Part shown: piece after piece, positions 19,926-30,623 of the stretch
How positions within the stretch are numbered: position 1 is the stretch's first letter
Layout: every line of letters starts with the position of its first letter
Assembly (NCBI GenBank): GCA_036365145.1
Contig: JAEOAD010000013.1
Coordinates: forward strand, 43,031,001 to 43,095,000
Direction of reading: 5' to 3'
DNA from: Orientallactaga sibirica
Taxonomy: Eukaryota; Chordata; Mammalia; Rodentia; Dipodidae
Length of the DNA stretch: 64,000 nt
The notes under the pieces: model-generated
What the model was told of the DNA's origin: nothing
What the model saw: only the letters and a program-made list of their open reading frames with translations
The model's database searches: none
Made by a program: the position numbers and the translations under genes

Positions 19926-20110
19926 CACCCCACCCCACAGGGTCTCAGTCTAGTCCAGGCTGACTTTGAATTCACTTTGTATCCCCAGGCTACCTCAAAA
20001 AAAATTTTCAAATTATCTCCTAAGGTTTTTATATCCAATATATATATATATTTGGTTTTTCAAGGTTGGGTCTCGATTACAAATTATCTATCTCCTAAGG
20101 TTTTTATCTC
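19926..20110 (-). mobile_element. two B1 fragments with local target duplication
   Basis: 19926-19996 is a shortened minus-strand B1. 20052-20076 is a 25-base B1 3' end flanked by 'ctcctaaggtttttat' at 20016 and 20092, a very short dead-on-arrival insertion. (TA)n at 20038-20051. Confidence 0.65.
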
Positions 20111-20123
20111 CTAAGGAAAAAAA

Positions 20124-20278
20124 ATGTATTTTTTAGTTTGTTGAGGTAGGGTTTTTCTCTAATCCAGGCGAACCTGGAATTCACTATATAGTCTCAGGCT
20201 GGCCTCAAACTCACAGTAATCCTCCTACCTCTGCCTTCTGAGTACTGGGATTAAAGGCATGTGCCACCACACCCGGCC
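20124..20278 (-). mobile_element. B1 SINE
   Basis: Full-length complement ending 'gccaccacacccggc'. Confidence 0.94.
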
Positions 20279-20320
20279 TTCTTTTTGTTTCCTTTTTTCT
20301 TTTCTTTTCTTTTCTTTTTT

Positions 20321-20536
20321 TAAAAGATTTTATTTTATTTATTTATTTATTTATTAGAGACAGAGGGAGAGAGAGTGAAAGTGAGAATGGGCACACCAGG
20401 GCCTCTAACCACTGTAAACAAACTCCAGATGCATGTGCCCCCTTGTGCATCTGGCTTATGTGGGACCTGGAGAATCGAACCGGGGTCCTTGGGCTTCGCA
20501 GGTGTGTGCCTTAACCACTAATCCATCTCTACCGCC
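20321..20536 (-). mobile_element. tRNA-derived SINE (B2-like)
   Basis: (ATTT)n tail at 20333-20354, complete body and head. Confidence 0.94.
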
Positions 20537-20537
20537 T

Positions 20538-20760
20538 CCCCTTTTTTTGAGAGTCAGAGAGAGAGAGAGAGAGAATGGGTGTTCCAGCAGCCTCTCAGCT
20601 GCTGTGAATGAACTCCAGACGCATGCACCCCCTTGTAGGCAAGTGTGGCATTGCACCCTTGCATCACTTTGCATCTGGCTAAATGTGGGATCTAGGGAAT
20701 CAAACAGGCATTCTTAGACTTAGCAGGCAGGCGCCTTAACCACTAAGCCATCTGTCAAGC
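20538..20760 (-). mobile_element. tRNA-derived SINE, long subtype
   Basis: Complement containing the long-subtype block ('gtgtggcattgcacccttgc'). Confidence 0.92.
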
Positions 20761-20790
20761 ACCCAGCTTTTCTTTTTAATAAAAGTAAAA

Positions 20791-21005
20791 TGGGCTGGAG
20801 AGATGGCTTAGCAGTTAAGCACTTGCCTGTGAAGCCTAAGGACCCCGGTTTGAGGCACAGTTTCCCAGTATCTACGTAATCCAGATGCACAAGGTGGCGC
20901 ATGCACCTGGAGTTTGTTTGCAGTTGCTAGAGGCCTTGGTATGCCCATTCTCTCCCCTACCCCGCCTCTTTCTGTCTGTTGTTAATAAATAAACAAAAAA
21001 TTAAA
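20791..21005 (+). mobile_element. tRNA-derived SINE (B2-like)
   Basis: 'gggctggagagatggcttag' head; flanked by 'aaaagtaaaa' on both sides (20780 and 21014). Confidence 0.94.
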
Positions 21006-21028
21006 AAATAAAAATAAAAGTAAAACTA

Positions 21029-21215
21029 TGGGGCTGGAGAGATGGCTTAGCTGTTAAGGCACTTGCCTGCAAAGCCTAATGACTGAGTTCAGTTACCCAG
21101 TGCCCATGTAAGGTCAGATGCACAAAGTGGCACATGTTTGCAACAGCTGGAGGCCCTGGCATGCACATTCTGTCTTTTTCTTCTCTCTCTCTCTGCTTGC
21201 AAATAAATAAAATTA
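21029..21215 (+). mobile_element. tRNA-derived SINE with body deletion
   Basis: 'ctggagtttgtttgcag' is reduced to 'tttgcaac'; otherwise complete. Second copy in the same 'aagtaaaa' target region. Confidence 0.92.
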
Positions 21216-21741
21216 TAGACAAAAGGGGAGAAAGCAGTGCATAATTCTGCAACCCTTCAACTTTACTATTTTGTATATTCCCATCTAGTCCCTTTTCTAT
21301 AGGCATACATTTCAGAGTTGCAATTACACTTTATTGTGTATTCTGTCCTTTTCATTTGATAGACATTTTTCATATTGCCATGTAGATCTCCATGTTTTTG
21401 CCTAATGTTTCATCTGCAGTTTATATATAATTTGGTATATCAGCCCTCTATTTTCCAAAATTTGAGTTTACTATATTTTTTTGTTAGCTAAATAACATTG
21501 CAATCATCATCTTTGTGCATAAGCTAGTAGTCTTCGATTGGATAATTTCCTAAGACAAATTTCTAGAATGATTCCTTGCAAACATTGGAAAACAACTACA
21601 GACTAGTTATATCATTTTTTTGGAGAATTTTGAGAATTCTGGTAGAGGTGGTGTGTTATTGGCCCATTTAATAGAACTTGTAGCTAACATTGACTTTTGA
21701 CGTTGGCTCAAGTAATTTTCCAAATAGTTTTGGTGCAGAAT
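21216..21741. other. unassigned; part looks like old L1-type 3' sequence
   Basis: 21440-21580 ('taaataacattgcaatcatc', 'gataatttcctaagacaaat') resembles an ancient mammalian L1 or LTR 3' region. Family not certain. No gene seen. Confidence 0.3.
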
Positions 21742-21913
21742 TGTAATTATTTGTGAGAGTGCAAATAGGTACTCCAGGGCTGCCAGCTGCAAATGAATTC
21801 CATATGCATGCGCCACCATGTGCATCTGGCTTATGTGGGTTCTGGGGAATTAAACCTGGGTCTTTTGGTTTTGCAGGCAAGTGCCTGAACTGGTAAGCCA
21901 TTTCTGTAGCTCT
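21742..21913 (-). mobile_element. tRNA-derived SINE, tail shortened
   Basis: Complement starting in the GA-rich part; head 'taagccatttctgtagc'. Confidence 0.9.
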
Positions 21914-22122
21914 TATTTATTTAGTTATCTATGAAAGAGAAAAAGAGAAAAAGGCAGATTGGGTGGGAGAAAATGGATGCACCAGGGCCTCCAGCCACTG
22001 AAAACAAACTCCAGATGCATGTGCCACCTTGTGCATCTGGCTTACGTGGGTACTGGCAAATCAAACCTGGGACCTTAGACTTCATAGGCAAGAGCTTTAA
22101 CTGCTAAACCATCTCTCCAGTC
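21914..22122 (-). mobile_element. tRNA-derived SINE (B2-like)
   Basis: Directly adjoining the previous copy in the same orientation. Confidence 0.93.
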
Positions 22123-22129
22123 TCCTTAT

Positions 22130-22365
22130 TTATTATTATTTTTTAGTTTAATTTTTATTTATTTGGGAGGGAGAGAGAGAGAGAGAGATAAAGAGGCAAG
22201 TAGAGACACAGAATGGGTGCGCCAGGGCCTCTAGCCATTGCAAACCATCTCCACACGCATGCACTACCACATGCATCTGGCTTATGTGGGACCTGGAAAA
22301 TCGAACCCGGGTCCTTAGGCTTCACAGGCATGCGCCTTATTCGCTAAGCCATCTCTCCAGCCCCC
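22130..22365 (-). mobile_element. tRNA-derived SINE (B2-like)
   Basis: Third copy in a head-to-tail row; (GA)n at 22169-22189. Confidence 0.93.
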
Positions 22366-22384
22366 CTTATTTTTTTAAATATAC

Positions 22385-22697
22385 CTTTGTATGTGTGTAT
22401 ATATATGTGAGTATAGGGGTATATGTGCCACAGTGAGCATGTGGAGACAATATTGGGTGTTACGCCTGACCTCCTACCTTGTTTCAGACCATATCCTGTT
22501 GTTCCCAGATGCATATTACCAGGGAAGCTAGCCCATGAAACGGGATTCTCTTGTCTCCATTTTCCTTCTCACCACTGGTGCTTTGGGATCACAGATGCTA
22601 GTACTATTGCATCCAGTTTTATATGGTTCTGGGGATTAGTACCTGGTCTTCACACTTGTACAGCAATAGCCACTGAGCTATTTCCTCAGTTCCAGAA
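22385..22697 (-). mobile_element. TG-headed composite rodent repeat
   Basis: 'gtatgtgtgtatatatatgtgagt' start, 'gagcatgtggagacaatatt', 'ggggattagtacctggtctt', 'ccactgagctatttcctcag' end. Confidence 0.55.
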
Positions 22698-22720
22698 TTA
22701 ATTAATTAATTAATTAATTA
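22698..22720. repeat. (ATTA)n microsatellite
   Basis: Six ATTA units. Confidence 0.95.
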
Positions 22721-22781
22721 GTATGGGTGTGTGTGTGAAGGTGAGGGGACAGGTTTGAGATATCTGTGCTCTCCCTTTAAA

Positions 22782-22976
22782 ATTTTTATTTTATTTGAGA
22801 AAGAGGCAGATGATTGATAGATAGATAGAGCACTCCAGGGCTTCCAGTCACTGCAAACGAACTTCAGACACAGGTACTACCTTGTGCATCTGGCTTACAT
22901 GGGTACTGGGGAATTGAACCTGGGTCCTTAGGATTTGCAGGCAAGAACCTTAATGCTAAGCCATCTCTCTAGCCCT
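22782..22976 (-). mobile_element. tRNA-derived SINE (B2-like)
   Basis: Complement with (GATA)n at 22811-22829. It sits in the A-rich tail of the next SINE: the two together are flanked by 'ctccctttaaa' (22771 and 23211). Confidence 0.93.
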
Positions 22977-23210
22977 CTATCTTCTTTTAATTTTTATTTT
23001 ATCAATTTGAGAGAAAGAGGCAGATTGAGAGAGAGAGAGAGAGAGAATATGAGAATGAATGGGCATGCCAGTTCCTCCAGCTGCTACAAATGAACTCCAG
23101 AAGCATGTGCCATCTTATGCATCTGGCTTACATGGGTCCTGGGGAATTGAACCTGGGTCCTTTGACTTTGTAGGTGAGTGCCTTAATTGCTAAGCCATCC
23201 CTCTAGTCCC
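22977..23210 (-). mobile_element. tRNA-derived SINE (B2-like)
   Basis: Outer member of the nested pair bounded by 'ctccctttaaa'. Confidence 0.93.
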
Positions 23211-23221
23211 CCTCCCTTTAA

Positions 23222-23500
23222 AGGGTTTATTTTGGCTTACAGACTTGAGAGAAAGTTCCATGATGGTAGGGAAAATGATGGCATGGGCAGGGGGTGGACA
23301 TCACCTCCTGTCCAACTTCAGGTGGACAACAGCAACAGGAGAATGTGCCAAACACTGGCAAGGGGAAGCTGGCTATAACACCCATAAATCCACTTCCAAC
23401 AATACACCACCTCCAGGAGACTCCAGTTCCCAAATCGACAGCAGCTGAGGACCTAACATAACACTTATGTTTATGGGGACGCCTGAATCAAACCACCACA
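23222..23500 (-). repeat. 3' LTR of truncated MaLR element
   Basis: Minus-strand LTR starting with TG at 23500 ('tgtggtggtttgattcag'). The minus-strand 'gccaaaataaacc' at its left end holds the AATAAA polyadenylation signal. The purine tract 'aggggagaaa' (complement of 23501-23510) precedes it. Confidence 0.88.
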
Positions 23501-23587
23501 TTTCTCCCCTGGCCCCCACAAACTGATAACCATTCATGATGTAAAATGCAATGCATTCAGCCTACCTTTAAAAGTCCCCATAGTTTT

Positions 23588-23827
23588 GGGCTGGAGACAT
23601 GATTTAGCACTTAAGGTGCTTGCCTGCAAAGCCTAAAGACCCATGTTCAGTCTCTCTCCAGATCCCACATAAGCCAGATGCACAAAAGGTGAGGCAAGTG
23701 AAAGGTTGCACATGCCCACTAGGTGGCACAAGCAGCTGGAGTTTGATTGCAGTGGCTGAGGCCCTGGCATGGCAATTCTCTCTCTCTCTGTCTCTTTCTC
23801 CTTCACTATCTCTAAAACATAATTTTT
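23588..23827 (+). mobile_element. tRNA-derived SINE, long subtype, in LTR element
   Basis: Exact 18-bp duplication 'aaaagtccccatagtttt' at 23570-23587 and 23828-23845. Inserted after the LTR element. Confidence 0.96.
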
Positions 23828-24701
23828 AAAAGTCCCCATAGTTTTTATGAATCCCAGTGATATTCAAACATCTCCATACTACAAGGTCTTTTAACTGAGC
23901 CACGATACCAAAAACTCACAGTGGCACAGAATAAACATTCACACTGCAAAAGATGGCTTTGGGCATAGCAAAGAAATATTCAACCAATACAAGATTTACA
24001 CAGGGCAAACATCAAATTCTAGCTCCAACAACTCTAGCCAGTGATGAGTCTCCAAGTCAATTCTAACCTGTGACAAGTCTCTGGAGTTCCAATTCTGCCT
24101 CTCTAGCTAGGCTACTCATAGTCCCAGAAACTTCATCCAGTGCCAGCAGCTGTCCTTGGCAGCCATCCCATAGTTCTGGCATATCCATTAGGTCTCCACT
24201 GCAACCAATGGTTCATCCTTGTGGCTCTGTTGGGTTGCCGTGCAGGTAATCCAGCAAGCCTGCTCTATACTGCTCCAGGGCCACTTCCAAAATACAAACC
24301 CATGTTGTAAATTTAATGACCCTCTCTTTCCTGCATTTGTTATACTCCATAAGACCAGGTAGAGTGCCAATTTGTTAGTCCAGGGGGAGTAAATCAGACT
24401 TTGAAGAACAGGGCACTCCTTCAGCATTCAGGCCCCTTCAAAAGTGTCTGCATTCTTTTTGTCCCAATGCAGGTCAACTGGCCCAATCTCAATGGTTGTA
24501 ATCTCTCTTACAATTGCAGCTGAATGGGCAGAAGTTTCAGCCCAAAGATTTCCTTTTCTTCTGTGCCATATCTATCTGCTCACATTAGTCCATTTCTACA
24601 TAAAGCAAGCCTGCACAAGTTTCCAGGACACAAGCAAGCAGAATGCAGCAAGCACTCACACAAACTGCTTCTAGCTCAGTCCAGGCAAAGCTCTTTCTCA
24701 C

Positions 24702-24860
24702 TTTTTTTTTTTTTTTTTTTTTGAGGTAGGGTCTCACTCTGGCTCAGGCTGACCTGGAATTCACTATGTAGTCCTCAGGGTGGCCTTGAACTCTCGGTGA
24801 TCCTCCTACCTCTGCCTCCCGAGTGCTGGGATTAAAGGTGTGCACCACCACGCCCGGCTA
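24702..24860 (-). mobile_element. B1 SINE in LTR element
   Basis: Near-consensus B1; target 'ctctttctcac' begins at 24691 and recurs after the neighbouring tSINE at 25098. Confidence 0.94.
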
Positions 24861-24907
24861 TACCTCTTTTTTTTTTTAAAGAGTTTTATTTTATTTTATT
24901 TATTTGC

Positions 24908-24942
<35 letters not shown>

Positions 24943-25098
24943 AGAGAATGGGCTCACCAGAGCCTGTAGCCACTGCAAATGAACTCCAGATGCATGCACC
25001 TCCTTGTACATCTGGCTTATGTGGGTACTGGGGAATTGAACCTGGGTCTTTTGGCTTTGCAGGCAAGCACCTTAACTGCTAAGCCATCTCTCCAGCCC
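24861..25098 (-). mobile_element. tRNA-derived SINE in LTR element
   Basis: Complement with (GA)n at 24911-24938. With the adjoining B1 it is bounded by the 'ctctttctcac' pair, so one SINE landed at the edge of the other. Confidence 0.94.
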
Positions 25099-25307
25099 TC
25101 TTTCTCACCTTCTTAATCCAAACCTCACAGTCCATACTTCTTACTGCATTCAGATCTTTCAACTCTGCCCAGAATAGTCCATCAAGCTGTACTTACAACA
25201 CTGCAAGGCATCCCTTAGGCCAAGGTTTCAAATCCATCCACATTCCTCCTGCAAATCAGTTCCAAAAGGCCAAAAGCCATGCAATCAGGTTTCTAGTAGC
25301 AATGATA

Positions 25308-25323
25308 CCACTTCTTGGTACCA
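25308..25323 (-). promoter_or_regulatory. primer-binding site, leucine-tRNA type
   Basis: Minus-strand 'tggtaccaagaagtgg' seven bases after the 5' LTR. The TGGTACCA(A)GAAGTGG form is that of class III (ERVL) elements, named for tRNA-Leu priming. The match is from memory. Confidence 0.7.
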
Positions 25324-25330
25324 ATATTAC

Positions 25331-25521
25331 TGTTGCAGTCAGCTTCATGTTGCTGGCACAAAACACCAAATCAAAAGCAGCTTGTGGGAGGCAAGGGTTT
25401 ATTATGGCTTACAGACTCAAGTGGAAGCTTCATGATGGCAGGGGGAAACGATGGCATGAGCAGAAGCTGAACATCACCTCCTGGCCAACATCAGGTGGAC
25501 AACAGCAAGAGGAGAGTGTGC
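25331..25521 (-). repeat. 5' LTR (3' half only) of truncated MaLR element
   Basis: Ends at 25331 in the complement of 'tgttgcagtc' (LTR terminal CA). Its upstream half is absent and replaced by a tSINE. Confidence 0.85.
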
Positions 25522-25537
25522 CTCCACCTAATTAAAA

Positions 25538-25733
25538 CAATATTTTTATGTAGCTATGAGAGAGAAAAATAGTATAGGCATGCCAGGGCCTCTTGCCACT
25601 GCAAACAAACTTCAGACACATGAACCACTTTGTGCATCTGGCTATGTGTATACTGGGAAATTGAATACAGACCAGAAGGCTTTGCAAGCAAGTGCTTTTA
25701 ACTGATGGCTGAGTCATCTTCCTATCTCTTCAC
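25538..25733 (-). mobile_element. tRNA-derived SINE, diverged
   Basis: Complement; head worn ('ctgatggctgagtcatcttcc'). Confidence 0.88.
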
Positions 25734-25736
25734 CAT

Positions 25737-25955
25737 CTTTTGAGACAGGGTTTCTTGTCATTGAAGACTAACTAGCTTGTGAGTTTCAGATTCTCTTGGT
25801 TCCATTTTCCATTATAGGTGGGCTGGGATTACAAGTGCATGTGTCACTTTGCATCCAGCTTTACATGGGGTGCTGGGGAATTGAACTGGACCTACAGCCT
25901 TTGCAAGCAAGAAAGCACCTTAAACCACTGGGTTCTCTCTCCAATCCCAGAATTG
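25737..25955 (-). mobile_element. composite rodent repeat, 3' part
   Basis: 'ttgagacagggtttcttgtc' to 'gttctctctccaatccc'; B1-like middle plus tRNA-like end without the TG-rich start. Confidence 0.5.
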
Positions 25956-26023
25956 TATGAGTCCCAAGCCTCATGAACTCCACACTAGATATAAACAGTT
26001 ATGATAGCAAGATTTCCACAGTA

Positions 26024-26376
26024 AGGGCTGGGGAGATGGCTCAGTGGTTAAAGATGCTTGCTTGCAGTTTGCCAGCCTAGATTTGATTCCCAGTACCCAC
26101 ACATAAAGCACAAAGTGGTACATGTATCTGGAGTTCATTTGCAGCAGCAAGAGGCCCTGGTGTGTCCATTCTCACTCTCTCTCAAATAAATTTTTTTTTT
26201 TTTTTTTTTTGGTTTTTCGAGGTAGGGTCTCACTCTGGTCCAGGCTGACCTGGAATTAACTATGTAGTCTCAGGGTGGCCTCGAACTCTCAGCGATCCTC
26301 CTACCTCTGCCTCCCAAGTGCTGTGATTAAAGGCGTGTGCCACCACGCCCGGCTTCAAATAAAATGTTTTTAAAAG
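26024..26376 (+). mobile_element. tRNA-derived SINE interrupted by B1
   Basis: Body 26024-26190, tail continuing at 26356. 'tcaaataaa' occurs before and after the inner B1. Confidence 0.93.
26191..26355 (-). mobile_element. B1 SINE nested in tSINE tail
   Basis: Near-consensus complement with T22 tail; target is the host SINE tail. Confidence 0.95.
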
Positions 26377-26383
26377 CTTCCCA

Positions 26384-26575
26384 GGCTAGAGAGGTGGTTC
26401 AGTCGTTAAAGGTTCTTGCTTGCAAAGTCTGCCAGTCCAGGTTTGGGTCCCCAGTACCCATGTAAGCCAGATGCACAAAGTGGCACATACATTTGGGGTT
26501 TCTTTACAGTGGCAAAGGCCCTGGCATTCTCACTCATTTCTTATTTTTTTCTCTCTAATTATAAATAAAATATTT
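26384..26575 (+). mobile_element. tRNA-derived SINE (B2-like)
   Basis: B box 'aggtttgggtcccc'; ends 'ataaataaaatattt'. Confidence 0.92.
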
Positions 26576-26577
26576 TA

Positions 26578-26785
26578 GGGCTGGAGAGATGTTTAGTGGT
26601 TAAGGTGCTTGCCTGTGAAGCCTAAGAAACTAGGTTTGATACCCATCGCCCACATAAAAGCCAGATGCTCAAGGTGGCGTATGCATCTGGAGTTTATCTG
26701 CAGTGGCTAGAGGCCATAGCATGGCTATTTTCTCTCTATCTACTTCTCTCTCTTACAAATAAAATATTAAAAAAAATTTTTTCAA
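26578..26785 (+). mobile_element. tRNA-derived SINE (B2-like)
   Basis: Follows the previous tail immediately; 'aagaaactaggtttgatacc' B-box region. Confidence 0.92.
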
Positions 26786-26897
26786 AATAAAAAAGATTCC
26801 CACAGTAATAAGTTAATTAGATGTTTTGTGTAATATTTTCTGAATATATATGACTTAAGTACTTAAGAACATTATTGACTCAAAATTTATTTTTTGA

Positions 26898-27115
26898 GGG
26901 CTGGAGAGATGACTTAGCAGTTGAGGTGTTTGCCTGCAAAGCCAAAGGACCCAGGTTTGACACCCCAGGACCCATGTAAGCCAGATGCACAAGGGGGTGC
27001 ATGCATCTGGAGTTCATTTGCAGGGGCTGGAGGCCCTGCCATGCCCATTCTCTCTCTTTTTCTACCTGACTATTTATGTATCTCTCTCAAATAAATAAAA
27101 TTTGAAAAAATACAT
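26898..27115 (+). mobile_element. tRNA-derived SINE (B2-like)
   Basis: 'tttttgag' flanks both ends (26891 and 27118). Complete. Confidence 0.93.
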
Positions 27116-27128
27116 ATTTTTTGAGATA

Positions 27129-27461
27129 GTCTAGGGGGCTGGGAATATGACTCAGCAATTAAAGGTACTTGTGTTTCAAAGCCTGGTGACCCAAGTTCAG
27201 TTCTCTCTAGCACCCATGTAAAGCTGGTTGCAAAGTGGCACATGTGTCTGTGATCCTAACACAATAACAATAACATAACAATGAGAGGCAGAGCCAGGAG
27301 AATCCAAAGCTCATGGGCCAGCTGACCTGGCATTTGTTCACAGAAACAAGAGATCCTGTCTCAAAGTGTCAGAAGAGCACAGACATCTTGAGCTTGTTTT
27401 CTGACCTCCACATGTGCACCATGACACACACATGCCCATGTACACACACAAATAAATTTTA
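27129..27461 (+). mobile_element. B3 SINE, full length
   Basis: Head 'ctgggaatatgactcagcaa', centre 'ggcagagccaggagaatcc', 'agagatcctgtctcaaagtg', then 'tctgacctccacatgtgcac' and a CA-rich end. The best B3 here. Confidence 0.8.
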
Positions 27462-27617
27462 AAGGGAGTCTAAAGATTGACTTTTTATATATTTCATAAC
27501 TTTTTCATCTGTAGAGACCATGGAGAAATCATAGGATCCTATTTCCATCTGTATTTGTCATTCTAAAGAGCATACATAACCAACATAGGAGGCAAATGCT
27601 TTGGTGAAAAAGAAAAT

Positions 27618-27785
27618 GAGAATTGGGCATAGAGGTGCATGCTTTTAGTCCCTGCACTCAGGAGGTAGAGGTAGGAGGATCCCTGTGAGTTTGAGGTCAG
27701 CCTGAGACTACATAGAGAATTCCAGGTCAGCCTGGAATACAGGGAGATCCTACCTCAACTCTCCTGACCTCCCCCCCAAAAGGAA
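27618..27785 (+). mobile_element. B1 SINE, diverged
   Basis: 'gcatgcttttagtccctgca' start, 'gggagatcctacctcaactc' end. Confidence 0.88.
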
Positions 27786-27797
27786 AAGAAATTAGTT

Positions 27798-27908
27798 GGT
27801 CAACTATGGTGATGCATACCTGTATACTCAGGTTTCAGGAAGCCACGGCTAGAAGATACAAGTTTAAGGTCAGCCACAGCTACATAATGAAACCTTGTCT
27901 CAAAAAAG
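27798..27908 (+). mobile_element. old B1-like SINE
   Basis: 'actatggtgatgcatacctg' to 'aaaccttgtctcaaaaaag'; highly diverged. Confidence 0.6.
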
Positions 27909-27910
27909 TA

Positions 27911-28086
27911 CATGGAGCTGGGTGTGGTGGCACATGCCTTTAATCCTAGCACTCAGGAAGCAGAGGTAGAAGCATAACCATGAGTTCCAGGCCACCCTGA
28001 GATTACATAGTGAATTTCAGGTCAATCTGGGCTAGAGTGAGACCCTACCTTGAAAACAAACAAACAAACAAACAAACAAACAAACA
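27911..28086 (+). mobile_element. B1 SINE with (AAAC)n tail
   Basis: Full length; eight CAAA units at 28056-28086. Confidence 0.94.
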
Positions 28087-28157
28087 GAAAAGAACATGGA
28101 AAAGGAAAATAATGAACTTAGATTCACTAATACCTAGATCTAAATCTAAATTTCTAG

Positions 28158-28396
28158 ATGTTTTTTTTTTTTTTTTTTTTTTTTTTTAAGGCAGGATTTT
28201 ATATATCCCAATGTCAAACTTGCTATATAGCCAAGGATGACTATTAACTTCTAATCCCCTGCCCCTAACCCCTACCTCTCCACTGCTAGGATCACAGGCA
28301 TTTTCTACCATGCCTGGTTTATGAGGTACTAGGGATCACACCTATAGCTTTCTGTATGCTAGGCAAGCTTTCTACAATTGATTCCAAACTTCTAGA
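28158..28396 (-). mobile_element. B4 SINE, minus strand
   Basis: B1 complement ('aaggcaggattttatatatc ... tgctaggatcacaggcat') followed by ID complement ('gtactagggatcacacctat'). Confidence 0.65.
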
Positions 28397-28454
28397 GGTC
28401 TTTAGTATAGATAATTTACTATGTTAAAGCATATGCATATTAACATTTCTTTAT

Positions 28455-28511
28455 TTTAAATGTTTATTTGTTTATGCATGTATTTATATGTGTGTGTGTG
28501 CATGTGCTTGC

Positions 28512-28554
<43 letters not shown>

Positions 28555-28702
28555 GGTGTGTCCCCAGCCTCTTGCTGCTCATGATCTCCATATGCATGCT
28601 CCACTTTGTGCATCTGGTTTCACCTGAGTACTGGGGAATTGAACTCAGGCCAGCAGGTTTTGCAAGCAAGCACTTTAGCCACTCAGCCAATCTCTCAGAC
28701 CC
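28455..28702 (-). mobile_element. tRNA-derived SINE with (TG)n(GA)n
   Basis: Complement with a TG block then (GA)17 at 28515-28550; head 'ccaatctctcagaccc' diverged. Confidence 0.9.
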
Positions 28703-28761
28703 ACAGTAATATTTCTAATTCAGACATGTAATTCATATATAATGTACATTTAGTTAATTGT

Positions 28762-29113
28762 TGTTGGAGTCAGGTTCACACTGCTGGTAGAAATCACCCG
28801 ACCAAGAGCAGCTTGTGGGGAAAAAAAAGAGGTTTATTTTGGCTTACAGGTTCGAGGGGGAAGCTCCATGATGGCAGGAAAAATAATGGCATGAGCAGAG
28901 GGTGGACATCATCCCTTGGCCAACATAAAGTGAACCATAGCAACAGGAGAGTGTGCCAAACACTGGCAAGGGGGAGCTGACTATAACACCCATAAGCCCA
29001 CCCCCAACAATACTTTGCCTCCAGGAGGTGTTAATTCTCAAATCGCCATCAGCTGGGAACCTAGCATTCAGAACACTTAAGTTTATGAGGGATACCTGAA
29101 TCAAACCACCACA
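28762..29113 (-). repeat. 3' LTR
   Basis: 352 bases, TG at 29113 (minus strand) to CA at 28762. The AATAAA signal lies in the complement of 'ggtttattttggcttac' (28831-28847). A purine-rich tract (complement of 29114-29122, 'agggacggaa') sits just upstream. Confidence 0.9.
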
Positions 29114-30280
29114 TTCCGTCCCTGGCCCCCATAAACTGATAACCATACATGATGTAAAATGCAATGCATTCCACCCAACTTTAAAAGTCCCCATTTTTTA
29201 AAAATCAATACTAATGATGTTCAAACAATCCCCATACTCCAAGGACTTTTAACTGAGCCATAAAACCAAAAATAATCCCCCCAAAACCCATAATGGCACA
29301 GAATAAACATTCACACTGCAAAAGATGGCACTGGACAAAGCAAAGAAATATTCAACCAATACAAGATTTAAAACAACCAGGGCAAACATCAAACTCTGTA
29401 ATTCCAAGTCCAACAACTCTAGTCAGTGACAAATCTCCAAGTCCGATAATTCTAACCAGCAAGTCTCTGACTCCTCCCCTCCAGATAGGTTACTCACAGT
29501 CCTGGAAAACTTCATCTGGGGCTGGCAGCTTTCCTCAGAAGCCATCTCGTGGTCCTGGCATCTCCACTGGGTCTCCACTGCAACCCACAGTCCATCCTCA
29601 TGGCCACATGGGATCTCCATCAGGTATCCAGCAATCCTGCTTCACACTGCCCATGGCCATTTCCAAAACACAAGACTGCATTACAAACTCAATGACCCTG
29701 TCTTTCCTGTGTTTGTTATACTCTATAATACCAGGTAGGGTGCCAGTTTGTTAATCCAGGGAGGAATAAATCAGACTTTGAAGACAGGACACTCCTTCAG
29801 CATTCAGGCCCCTTCAAAAGAGTCTGCATTCTTCCTGTTGCCCCAGTGCAGGTCAGCTGGCCCAATCTCAAAGGTTGTAATCTCTCAATTGCAGCTGAAC
29901 GGGCAGAGTTCACCCAAAGATTTCATTTTTTTCTGTGCCATATCCCTCTGCTCACACCAGTTCATTTCTATGCAAAGCAACCCTGCACGTCTTCTCAGGA
30001 CACAGACATAATAGTAAGCTCCTCACACAAACTGCTAGCCCAGTCCAAGTAAAGCTCTTTCTCACCCTCATAAGCCAAACCTCACAGTCCATAGTTCTTA
30101 CTGCATTCAGGTCTTTCAACTCTGACCAGAATAGTCCATCAAGCTGTATTTACAGCACTGCAAGGTATCTCTTAGGCCAAGGTTTCAAATCCTTCCACAT
30201 TCCTCTTGAAAATCAGCTCCAAAAGGCCAAAGCCACAGTCAGGTGTCTAGCAGCAATCCCACTCCTCAGTATCACTTTAC

Positions 30281-30623
30281 TGTTGCAGTCAGGTTCGCAT
30301 TGCTGGTAGAAATCACCCAACAAGAGCAGCTTGTGGGGAAAAAAAGAGGTTTATTTTGGCTTACAGGCTCGAGGGGAAAGCTCCATGATGGCAGGGAAAA
30401 TGAGCATGAGCAGAGGTGGACATCATCCCCTGGCCAACATAAGGTGGACCATAGCAACAGGAGAGTGTGCCAAACACTGGCAAGGGGGAGCTGACTATAA
30501 CACCCATAAGCCCACCCCCAACAATACTCTGCCAGGAGGCATAAATTTCCAAATTGCCACCAGCTGGGAACCTAGCATTCAGAACACTTAGGTTTATGAG
30601 GGACACCTGAATCAAACCACCAA
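30281..30623 (-). repeat. 5' LTR
   Basis: 343 bases, about 90 per cent or more identical to the 3' LTR by eye. First bases at 30623 are worn ('ttggtgg' instead of 'tgtggtgg'). Would have held the element's promoter. Confidence 0.9.

Larger units (their letters stand above)
23222..25521 (-). mobile_element. MaLR/ERVL-type LTR element, truncated both ends
   Basis: Endogenous LTR element in minus orientation: 3' LTR 23222-23500, internal region 23501-25330, 5' LTR 25331-25521. Both LTRs are incomplete at their outer ends (the left one lacks about 60 bases, the right one stops at 'gagagtgtgc'). The internal region has no gag, pol or env frame that I can see and is interrupted by three SINEs (23588, 24702, 24861). 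A purine-rich tract lies just inside the 3' LTR and a leucine-type primer site just inside the 5' LTR. The LTR start 'tgtggtggtttgattcag' (minus strand) matches the MaLR/MT style. Old, non-coding copy. Confidence 0.88.
28762..30623 (-). mobile_element. complete MaLR/ERVL-type LTR element with target duplication
   Basis: 3' LTR 28762-29113, internal 29114-30280 (1,167 bases), 5' LTR 30281-30623, minus orientation. Exact 5-bp duplication 'attgt' at 28757-28761 and 30624-30628, the size used by class III ERVs. The internal part has no retroviral protein frame that I recognise, which is the known state of MaLR elements; they depend on proteins from elsewhere. The same internal sequence is seen in the copy at 23501-25330 ('actgataaccat(a/t)catgatg' start). 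No SINE has entered this copy. Confidence 0.92.

Noticed and set aside
22130..23210. Head-to-tail tSINE row as a tandem satellite
   Set aside because: The copies differ in tails, microsatellites and target sequences, so they are separate insertions.
29293..30309. Several plus-strand frames of 65-153 codons
   Set aside because: They lie antisense in the non-coding internal region of a minus-strand MaLR element; no retroviral or cellular motif is visible.
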